DNA of 45,331 bases, from assembly GCA_000827495.1 (NCBI GenBank), contig KN817717.1, positions 1-45,331 of the forward strand, given 5' to 3'. The position numbers and the translations under genes are program-made. This document shows, in pieces, positions 23,519 to 32,825 of this stretch (positions within the stretch are counted from its first letter, which is position 1; each line of letters opens with the position of its first letter). The notes below the pieces were generated by a model, which was given only the letters and a program-made list of their open reading frames with translations, was not told the origin of the DNA and did no database searches. The stretch comes from Hypholoma sublateritium FD-334 SS-4. Lineage: Eukaryota > Basidiomycota > Agaricomycetes > Agaricales > Strophariaceae.

Positions 23519-24364
23519 CAACAATGGTTGCTGTAATTATACATGAAGTATGGGCAGTTGCCTAACTATATTGATGCATCCCCAGGGGCAGCTGTCCAAA
23601 GGCTTGGGTAGTTGCCCAGTGATGCATCACAGGGCAGTTGCCCAAGGGCCTGTCCCCCATGTATGGCCTAGCCAACTGCCCATGGCTTTCAAATGTAGGA
23701 CTATATTTTACATAAGCTGATCTAAAAATAGAAATGTGAGAAAAAAATTGCTAAATTAGTAGAAAATTCAGAGCTATCCAAATATACCAAAATTAATTTG
23801 GCAAAACTCAAAATGAATTTTTGAACAGCTGCCTATTTGCAAAATTGACCACCTCAGAAAATTATGAAATAATTTTTAAAATTCCCTACAATTCATAAAC
23901 TATCTGTATATGGAAATAAATTTAGTGGTCTGTGCACAAAACAATAACATAAGGGCCTTTTATTATGTAGATATCAACTAGATTAGATGACTTTGCAATC
24001 TCATGTGCTGCTGCCCAAAAGATGGACTTGGGCCAAATTTGGCAAAGTCCAGCTTGGCCTTCCATTTTGGGCCTGGGTGTTATTCCCATGCTAGGCCTGG
24101 ACTGATGGCTATTATTTACATTTGTTTGGATTTAAGGCCAGAATATGACATGAGTGAGCCTGCACAATGTAAATAGAGGCAAGCAAGAGGTCACACACTG
24201 GGATTTTGATGCACATCAATGAGCAAACAAACAAGAACAGCCTTGCAATGCAGGCCAGGTAGTCTATGTTGTAGTACCAAAATGCCCTCTAAATGCCCCT
24301 GGAGATGCATCAACATAACATGGCAACTGCTCATACTTTATGTATGAGCACAGTGGATATTGGT
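23519..24364. mobile_element. B-family MITE (B3) with 8 bp target duplication
   Basis: 846 bp element inserted in the integrase gene. Its ends are CAACAATGGTTGCTG on the left and, on the minus strand, ACCAATATCCACTGTGC on the right. It is flanked by GGAAACGG at 23511-23518 and 24365-24372. An 8 bp duplication is typical of hAT elements, so this copy fixes the true ends and the likely superfamily for the whole B group. It is collinear with B2 apart from short internal losses. Precise excision would restore NRKR-VKALFALHD in frame. Confidence 0.92.
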
Positions 24365-25140
24365 GGAAACGGGTTAAAGCACTGTTTGCACTACATGACA
24401 TGGTGTTTATTGATATTCATAATATTTCATGGCCTAAGGGGCTTAGTTGCAAATTGGCACCCAAGTTTATTGGTCCGTACCCAATCATGGAGGACTTCAG
24501 GAATTTCTCCTTCCACGTGAAGTTACCACCCACCTCAACGAGGCGCGGTGTTCATGATGTGTTTCACGCATCATTGCTGCGGATGCATGTTCCAAACAAT
24601 GATAAATTATTCCCTGGGCATTTAAATACTCAGGACTTCAATCTTGAAGACCTGGAGGGCACATGGAAGGCGGAAAAAATTGCCACACATAAATTTGAGA
24701 ATGGTTGTCTCATGTTTAAAATAGCATCAGTCGGAACAGGCAAAAATAAATGGATGACTTACGATGAGTCTAAGGAGCTATTGATAATGGAGCAATATAT
24801 TGAGGCAATGGAATTGGAGACTACTGACACAGGCAACATCAGCCTGTGTGGAGTGGAACATATATGGGATAGTTCCTATATTTCAGCAGATGATAATCTT
24901 AACTATATGGCAACTTCTGTTTCCCCCATTCCAGACTCTCCCAACTCTGACTCTGACTTAACCAACATCTCCAACTATGAAATCATTAACATTCCTGTGC
25001 AACACACCAACACCATTATGGCCGAGTTGTCTACCTCCAAAGCTGCAGCCGCTGCTGCACCCGTGATTTCCCAAATTGTCTACATGCGCACTAATGAACC
25101 CGTCACCAGCGCAAATGTCGGCTATTTTGTCAACATATTC
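24365..25140 (+). pseudogene. Gypsy-2 integrase C-terminus and chromodomain-like tail
   Basis: Continues the integrase across B3. The GPY/F module reads KLAPKFIGPYPIMEDFRNFS, followed by GVHDVFHASLLRMHVPN, which is standard for fungal gypsy integrases. A W-rich module then follows (EGTWKAEKIATHKFENGCLM, then WMTYDESKELLIMEQYIEAM) resembling the chromo-like targeting tails of chromoviruses. After this comes a Ser/Asp/Asn-rich stretch with an Ala run. The frame is open to the A-full junction at 25140; no stop or 3' LTR is present, so the element is truncated here. Confidence 0.8.
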
Positions 25141-26252
25141 CACCAGTGGCTGCTAGTCTCATGNATTNNATATGNGCANTTGCCCAAGTAGTCCCATGCA
25201 TCCACAGGGGCAGTTGCCCAAGAGCTTGGGCAACTGCCCAACAGCCATTTTCAAGCCAAAGCCAAAGTAATTTCTTTCTACACCTGGGCAGTTGCCCAGC
25301 ATGTTTTCNGGCACCAGCTGGCATGTAGCTGAGTTTGAAAAAAGCAGCAATGCCTGCGCTGTGCCAACTTGCCATCATAAAAAATTCCCACACATCTCAA
25401 AAAAGCGAAATTCACTGATTTCATGATTAGATCTTAGGTGGGCACATCAAATATTGCCACACTGCCAAAAAGATGGTCAGAATGGCCATTTTCACTGTAC
25501 ATATGATTGTATTTCAATAATGAATAAACCGAATCCCTTCATTATTGCTGGGATAGGTCCTTTATATTTATTAGAAATTTATCAATAGATTTGCCATAGA
25601 ATAGGAAACCATTAAGGGATGGATGCAGAAAGATGCTAGGGGATATACTTCACTTTTTTGTACTTATTTTTAGATCAGAAACTCGGCACATAAGTAGATC
25701 ATGCAGATATACCACTCAATTCCTCCCTAAATATTGCTGTCCCTCCACATTTAAAGGCATAGGAGGGATCAGCTTATCTGTAGCTTTCCAATGATGTCTT
25801 AAATGTGTGAATAGAAGCACTGGAAGGTGAGAAATAAACATGTAGTCCGCTTTTTTTGACTATTTTTAGGTCAAAATTTTGCAGCCAGTATTGCTTGCTC
25901 AATATCTTTATGAATACTTTGCTTCAGCACTCCAAATTTTAATAGTAGCATCAGTCAATCTATATCTTCAATTTGGTAGTCTGATTGTCTGAATAGGTGA
26001 AGTGGAAGGAGGAGAATAGCCTACTAATTTTGCTTTTTGCCCTTTTTGATCATCAGCAAGATAGACTATTTAATATCTCAATGAATACTGATCCCCATGG
26101 TCCTATCTTTCACCAACATCAACAGTACATCTATATCTTCAAAACTACACCTTGATTTTGTATGTAGGACAAGTGGGAGGGGCAGGAGGAAGCATGTATC
26201 ATCATGTAGTCTGAGTTGGGAATGATTTATAAGCAGATTTAACCATAATGTC

Positions 26253-26531
26253 TGTTATGTGGTGCTCCTGCCACATCACATGACAGGCCATTTCCTCTGA
26301 TTACATAAGACCACAATATGCAGGCCTAGTGCAGGCAAGTGCCATAAGCATGTGGAGTAATCACGTCTTGCCTTGGATGGTAGCNTCTGTTCCTACCATT
26401 CAACTCTACAGCCAACCAAGACCGGATAGCTCAGTGGTTAGAGCGTCCACCTAGATTGGGAAGGTCCTTGGTTCAAACCCAGGTCTGGTCATATCATTTT
26501 TCCAAAGTCACCCGATTGCGTGATTCTAACA
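26253..26531. mobile_element. Solo LTR containing a tRNA-like gene (LTR1)
   Basis: 279 bp insertion in the left arm of A-full. It begins TGTTATGTGG, ends GATTCTAACA and is flanked by ATGTC at 26248-26252 and 26532-26536. TG...CA ends with a perfect 5 bp duplication are the hallmark of an LTR retrotransposon footprint. The uninterrupted site (AATGTCACCTCCTC) exists at about 15189 in A3. It carries a complete tRNA-like unit (26420-26491). Read on the minus strand, its first 125 bp match LTR2, after which the two diverge. Confidence 0.88.
26420..26491 (+). tRNA. tRNA-like gene inside LTR1, isotype unclear
   Basis: Acceptor strands GACCGGA and TCTGGTC pair over 7 bp (one G-U). The D stem is GCTC/GAGC and the T arm CTTGG-TTCAAAC-CCAGG. 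The A box TAGCTCAGTGG and B box GGTTCAAACCC fit Pol III promoters, and TTTTT follows at 26497-26501. The anticodon stem pairs poorly and the anticodon position reads TAG only under one alignment, so no isotype is called. It may be a tRNA-derived Pol III promoter rather than a working tRNA. Confidence 0.68.
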
Positions 26532-29374
26532 ATGTCACCTCCTCAATTGCTTCACCAATACCTTCCACATTTACATGTAAAAAATATATTCTGAATCTCC
26601 TCATTCATAGCTTTCAGGTGATATCAATTTTATGTGGGGAATTATTCCAGAAGTGCAGCAAACTTTGTTTTTTTGGGCCTGTGGCACATGCTGATCAAAT
26701 ACTGATGGGGGCATCATTCTCCTTCCTCCCAGCACAAATAAAAGTCTACTTCTGTCAATTCTTGGGGGATTTCCTTCAAATTTTTAAGATAGTGCAATGG
26801 TAGTATATACCTACAAGGTTGTGGTATTTATACACCGGATCAAGCAAGTTGAATGGGTGAAAACTCCGAAGTACACCATCTCCACCTCTCCCTTTTGAAT
26901 GATTAGCTTCTATCATAGTCAATTCTGATTGGACAGACATTCTAAGACATGCATTAGAAAGGTATTTATTAGCTCTAAACCTGGCGCTGCAATCAATAGA
27001 ATAGCTGTTTTTATGACCGAGTTATTTACTGAGACAGTAGAACAGAATCACAGATGAATCTTAATTGCATCTGGTATCACCCTTGCTGCTAGTCCTAATT
27101 CAATAATATAAGTAGGTGACTATAACTCTTATCTAACGCTTTGGTATTACAGAATTTGAATATTTGCTCAAATGGTCTCTTCATAAAGTATCTATGGATG
27201 TACACTGAAATTACTGTATTTTAGACATTGTGCAATGATTCAGAAACGCTCCAAAATGTGGTGTATACTGTTAGGACCGCATTTCAATTCCGCACATTCT
27301 TAAAAATACAGCTAAGGAATTCAAACAAAACTGATTGAGATAGATGGGCAAATGCAACGAAATGGGTAGGGAGCTATCACTTGGTAATCACTAAGCTTTA
27401 CCCTACTATACATACTTCTACTATGCTCTACCAGAGGTACCAGTATGCTTGAGAGTTAATAAAAAAACATTATCCATCCTCAAGGATAACTCCCAGACTG
27501 TCAGGTGCTGGAGAGAGGAAGCAGGATAGCTGAGAGGTTGAGTGAATTGGTGTGAGAGATCACCAAGTGATGGCTCCCTACCCATTTCATTGCATTTGTC
27601 CATCTATCTCAATCAGTTCTGCTTGGATTCGTTAGCTGCTTTCCCACATGTCTTAGCATGTCTGTCCAATCAAAATTGACCTTGAAACAAGCTAATCATT
27701 CAAAGGGAGGGGGAGAAAGTGGTCTACTTCAGTGTTTTCACCAAGAAAACATCCTTGATCTGCCATACAGATGCGACAACCATATAGACATGTGCTATCA
27801 TTGCCCTATCTAAAAAATCTGCAGGAAATCCCCCAAGAATTGACAGAGGTAATTGACAGAGGTAGACTCTTATCTGTGCTGGGAGGAAGGAGAATGATGA
27901 TGTGCCACAGGCCCAAAAAAGCAAAGTTTGCTGCACTTCTGGAATGCTTCCTCCCATAAAATTGGTATCACCAGAAAGCTATGAATGAGGAGATTCAGAA
28001 TATATTTTTTATAAATAAATGTGGCAGGTATTGGTGAAGCAATTGAGGAGGTGACATTATGGTTGAATCTGCTTACAAATCATTCCCAACTCAGACTACA
28101 TGATGATACATGCCTCCTCCTGCTCCTTCCACTTGTCCTATACCACAAATCAAGGTGTAGTTTTGAAGATATAGATGTACTGTTGCTGCTAATGAAAGAT
28201 AGGATCATGGGGGTCAGTATTCATTAAGATATTAAATGGTCTATTTTGCTAGTAATCAAGAAGGGCAAAAAGCAAAATTAGTAGACTATTCTCCTCCTTC
28301 CACTTCACCTATTCAGACAATCAGACTACCAAATTGATGATATAGATTGACTGATGCTACTATTAAAATTTGGAGTGCTGAAGCAAAGTATTCATAAAGA
28401 TATTGAGCAAGCAATACTTGCTGCAAGGTTTTGACCTAAAAATAGTCAAAAAAAGCGGACTACATGTTTATTTCTCATCTTCCATTACTCCTATTGACAC
28501 ATTTAGGACATCATTTGAAAGCTACAGATGAGTTGATCTCACTTATACATTTAAATATGGAGGAACATTAATATTTATGGAGGAATTAAGTGGTACATCT
28601 GCATGATCTATTTATGTGCCGAGTTTCTGATCTAAAAATAGGTAAAAAAAAAAAGTGAAGTATATCCCCTAGCATCTTTCTGCATCCATTTCTTAATGGT
28701 TTCCTATCCTATGGCAAACCCCTTGATAAATTTCTGATAAATATAAATGGTCTACTTCCAGCAAGAATGGGAGGATTAGGTCTATCAATTGTTGAGCAAT
28801 AGATATATGAATATTAAATGTGCCTGTGCTGCGACTTTCTGATCTAAAAATAGCTCAAAAAGCAAACTTCATCCAACATCATCCTGCTGCATCCATCTAT
28901 TAATGATTTTCTGTGCTGGGGAAAAGCTACTAATAATTTTCTAATAAATATAATATGCCTAACCCAAAAAGAATGGAAGGATTAAGACCAGCCATTGTGG
29001 AGAAATGGCCAAATGTATACTGCAGGTGCCCATTGTGACTACTATTTTGGGAGTGTGGGAATATCTGATATGTGCACAGGAGATCTAATCACAAAATTAG
29101 TGAATTTTGCTTTTTTGAGGTGTGTGGGAATTTTTTTTGATGGCAAGTCGGCATAGCACAGGTATCACTGCTTTTTTCAAACTCAGCCACATGCCAGATG
29201 GTGCCAGAAAATCCACTGGGCAGTTGCCCCAGCATAGGCTGGATTTACTTTGACTGGGCCTCAGAAATTGCCCTTGGGCAACCCCCCAGCAGCTTGGGCA
29301 GTTACCGCTCTGGATGCATGAACCTATCTGGGCAACTGCCTATACATCATGCTTGAAACTAGCTACTACTGGTG

Positions 29375-30584
29375 CAATTGCACTATGCATAACGTTGATG
29401 CAATCATCACTGGCTATGTCCAACATTGCAAAGGAGTAATCCTTGTATGCAACCCCAGCAGAGAGAAGACAGGTGATGAATTTTTCAATTCCCAGCTGCT
29501 TGTTGAGGTATTCGTAGATACCCAGAAGGTCGCCACCGCCTGCGGAGAGCACAAGCATGTCATGGAACTCGATGAGGACCTGAGTCCAGGTGGGGCCCAG
29601 TGCAACATGGTCTGGAGTAGCCGTCTTCTTCTGGGGGGAAGGAGTAGGGCCCGGAGCAGCAGCCGTCTGTTGGCAGTTGGCCTGCATTTGTGGTTGACGT
29701 ACCCTTCTGGGTGTGACAACTGCTTTGGAAACAACCTTCACTTAGGATTTGCGAGGCTTGGTTGCAAGATTCAGTGGTGGAGGCTGGTGAGGAATCATGG
29801 GCTTCTTTGGCTGGGGGCGTGGCTGGGGCCTTTGCGGGGCTGGATCCAGGATCAACACTGGAACCCATGTCATTTCCAACATGGTGGCATACCCACCCGC
29901 AGGCCCCGGAGGGTCCACACGCGGGATCTTCGGTGGGCAAGCTGGGCCCGGAGGCATGGCCCGCAGCTTTGGAGCCCCTCCAGTCTCACCTAAGGATGCT
30001 GCGGAGCGTTTTGGAGTTGGTGTGGGGGGCCTATTGTTGTCCGTGTCAATACAAGCTGGAGACGGGGCGACTGCGGGCACCGGGTTGGACCACGGTACTA
30101 CTGCAACCACCCTTGCAAGGGCGCCTACAGCAGCCTGCATGGTATAAGGGTCACTTGACTGGGTAGCGACAACAGATTTGGCCCCCTCAGCAAGGAGCCA
30201 GTCGGTGATCTGTTGGATCAATTGATGCGCAGCAAGGTAGCTCTGCTGCCTGTCGCCCCAAGGGGCGTCAGCACCCCGTAATACAATAGGATGTGGCATT
30301 GATTCAACAATGAATGGGTTGACGGCAGGCACCTTCCCACCACTCTCCTCATCCGGAGACTCAGGGTCCTCAGGGTCAGGAGTGGTCCCATAGCTGCCCA
30401 TGTTTGCAGGAGACTTGGATGGCAAGGGTGAAAACTCAGTCTGCTGCGGAGTGGCTGAGCAAGAGGGAACCGCTGTTCCACCCCGCGACGGAGCACGCGA
30501 GGATGGGACTGGGGTGCTGTAGGTGTCGTGGGTTCGCGAGGCACTGGAAATGCAGGGCTGCTGGCTATCCTGGAGAGCACCGTC
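29375..30584 (-). pseudogene. LINE ORF1 (gag-like), N-terminal part (LINE-B)
   Basis: ORF1 of a non-LTR retrotransposon, an RNA-binding partner of the ORF2 enzyme. One minus-strand frame runs from 30584 to 29375 with a single TAA at 29744-29742. It is Pro/Ser/Thr-rich with PRVDPPGPAGG and AVVPWSNPVPAVAPSPA-type stretches; the latter is similar to the fragment at 40096-40281, which supports the family call. A more compact part follows (VLIEFHDMLVLSAGGGDLLG). The zinc-knuckle end seen in LINE-A is missing because A-full begins at 29374. F2 abuts the 5' side, and an apparent ATG at 30587 belongs to F2. Confidence 0.72.
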
Positions 30585-31324
30585 CAACCATGACTGCTGT
30601 TTTCATGTATCAACCCATGGTAGTTGCCTAAGTAGAGTGATATATCCACAGCAGAAACTGCCCAAAGCCTTGGGAAGTTGCCCACTGATACATCGTAGGG
30701 CAGTTGTTGCCCAAGGCCCACCCCCACATGCATGAAATGGGCACTTGCCACTGTTTCCTAATGTGGCAGCAATGATCTTATATAAGCTAGTCTAAAAATA
30801 GAAAACTGAGAAAAAATTGCTAAATTAGCAGAAAATCCAGAGCTATCCAAATATACCAAAATCTCTGTGCACAAAACAATGAGATAAGGGCCTTTTATCA
30901 GCTAGATATCAACTAGATTAGATGACTTTGCAATCTCAGGTGCTGCTGCCCAAAAGATGGACTTGGGCTGGATTTGGCAAAGTCCAGCTGGCCTTCCATT
31001 TTGGGCCTAGGTGTTATTCCCATGCTAGGCCTGGGCTGATGGCTATTATTTATATTTGTTTGGATTTGAGGCCAGAATATGGCATGAGTGAGCCCGCACA
31101 ATGTAAATAGAGGCAAGCAAGAGGTCACACATTGGCTTTTGATGTGCATCAATGTGCAAACAAATAAGCACAGCACTGCAAAAGGCATGTCGTAGCACTC
31201 AAAATGTAGCTATTTGGCAGGCAGGGCATGCATGAGTTGCCCAGTGGGCAGTTTCCGCTGTGGATATATCTTTTCACTTAGGTAACTACCCAGCTTCATA
31301 CATGCAGACAGCGGCTACTTGTGC
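30585..31324. mobile_element. F/B-family MITE (F2) between two LINE pieces
   Basis: About 740 bp. Left end CAACCATGACTGCTG, right end (minus strand) CACAAGTAGCCGCTGTCTGC, with GGGCAGTTG motifs near both ends. It is close to F1 on the left and to the B elements in the middle. It separates LINE-B ORF1 from the LINE-A 3' end. Flanking octamers (GCACCGTC and CTTTAGGG) differ, so its insertion history is unclear. Confidence 0.78.
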
Positions 31325-32594
31325 TTTAGGGCGGAACGAGAATGCCCATGGGAAGTGTTTGAGGAAGCGAATCAGCGCAGGCAACATCCGCGCCAGCCCG
31401 TAGAAGTAGTCCACTCCGCGACGGTGGCAGTGGTTGAGAATGTGGTCGCGTGTCTCGAGAGCCGCCTCGCCACAGGGACACGCACGGTCCTCGTCTGGAA
31501 GGAACTGGGAGTAGTACTCACCGATTGGTGCATGCCCAAGGATTGCTTGGGTCATGCGCGAGACGAGTGATGTACTTGCCTTGGCCGCAGGGATCCAGCT
31601 CCCCCCTTTGAGGTAGGAAGGCTTGATGAAGTTGTTGTCAAGGTCGAGCAGTTGCAGGAACTGCCAACCGGCGAAAGTGGGGTTGCGGAAGAACAGCTGG
31701 CGCCATTCTGTGTTGCATCGATCTGTCGCATACTTGCGAAGCAAATGCAAGGTCATCCTGGGCCAGAGGCCCGGGACTGGAGGGAGGCCCAGCAAGAACT
31801 GGTGGACCTCATGGTGGACATCCCACTCCGCCTTGGAAGGGCAGTCATAGAACTCGAGGGTATTGAGTGGGTCAGCTGCAAACCACACAAGAAGAGCGTG
31901 ACACACCGCCAGGGAGTGGCCCTGGCCAGAGTGTACAGAGGGGTCCAGGGCCTTCTTTGCTGATGTGATATGGTCCGCGAAGATGACGATGCGAGTGCAG
32001 CCAGGTACCTGAGTAGCCCGGACGACCGCAAAGCAGATGGCTGAGAGTTCCGCCTACAGGGCGAGAACCTTGCCGGAAACATAGCGGGCTGAATCAACCC
32101 GCTCGTCCCCCTGGAAAAGTGTGAAGCCCACGAGGGCCTGGTACTTCTTCTCGGCGGGAACGGAAGCATCTGTCGTGCCGTAAACAGTGTTGGGCTCCGT
32201 GTGTGCCTCATCGCGGATGCCGTCAAGGTGGGCCTTAATCATGCCTTCGACTACATTCTCATACAGCCAGACATGATAGGCAGCAGCATCTGTAGTGTCC
32301 GGCGGGGTGCCTGGTTCAGGCTCTGGGTATTCGCTACGCAGATGAAAGACAGTGCGTGCCAGAAACAAGTCCAGCAGGCGCTATCCTGGCCGAGCCTCCG
32401 GCGCACAAGGCACAAAAGTCTCGGTCAGGGTGAGGATTTCAGAGTGGGTGTCCACGATGGCACCCCTGAGTTTGGGGCGCTCTCATACGGACAACCGATT
32501 GAGTGCAGCGGGGTGCTCAAGCGCCCCCTTACGATACTGAGGCTCCAGGAGGGACCTCGTCAGATGGGTGTCTGACAGTGTGGCAGTCCGGAAG
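31325..32594 (-). pseudogene. LINE-A ORF2, 3' part: RNase H and C-terminal zinc knuckle
   Basis: Continuation, across the MULE, of the ORF2 at 36929-39564; the last shared residues read ...AHF | RTATLSDTHLTRS. It holds an RNase H domain (catalytic Asp in TVYGTTDASVP; Glu and Asp positions near 32050-31990 with a frame break) and then SKAEWDVHHEVHQFLLGLPP. The C-terminus carries CPCGEAALETRDHILNHCHR, a zinc-binding motif common at the end of fungal LINE ORF2 proteins. Several frames are needed (breaks near 31900, 32055 and 32490). The parallel copy at 41090-42677 reads the same region in one frame. It is cut by F2 at 31324. Confidence 0.87.
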
Positions 32595-32825
32595 AGGTTT
32601 TGACTTTTAGCGGTACACACGTGATAGCAGATGGCACGTGCATCGGTCGGTTTGAATTTATGAATGGTTTGCAAATGGTTTGTTGCAAGCTGGTGGCCTG
32701 GAAATACATGTGAATGGTTGAATTTTATGGCACAAATTTCTTTTCTACTGTACATTTACCCTCAGTATCAAATCTACCCTCTTCAACCTATTCCGCGTTC
32801 TCAAACAACTACGGCTTGCAATAAT

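Larger units (their letters stand above)
25141..29374. mobile_element. Near-full-length palindromic foldback element (A-full)
   Basis: 4.2 kb non-coding element whose two halves are inverted copies. The left arm is about 25141-27391, a unique centre about 27392-27551, and the right arm about 27552-29374. Examples of paired segments: the AAGCATGTATCATCATGTAG block near 26192 and its inverse near 28096, and the TCACTTGGTAATCAC block near 27378 with its inverse near 27552. The left arm contains a later solo LTR; the right arm lacks about 0.3 kb near 27640 but has about 0.2 kb extra near 28800. Terminal motifs are CACCAGTGGCTGCTAG and (minus strand) CACCAGTAGTAGCTAG. No transposase is encoded. 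The two flanks belong to different elements and show no matching duplication. Confidence 0.85.

Noticed and set aside
29349..29993. 214-codon plus-strand frame
   Set aside because: Antisense shadow of LINE-B ORF1.
30404..30735. Plus-strand frames opposite LINE-B ORF1
   Set aside because: Shadows of the minus-strand ORF1 and of F2.
32664..32825. Upstream extension of the first MULE exon
   Set aside because: The frame is open, but the family-like N-terminus starts at the ATG at 32826 and the upstream part overlaps the leader.
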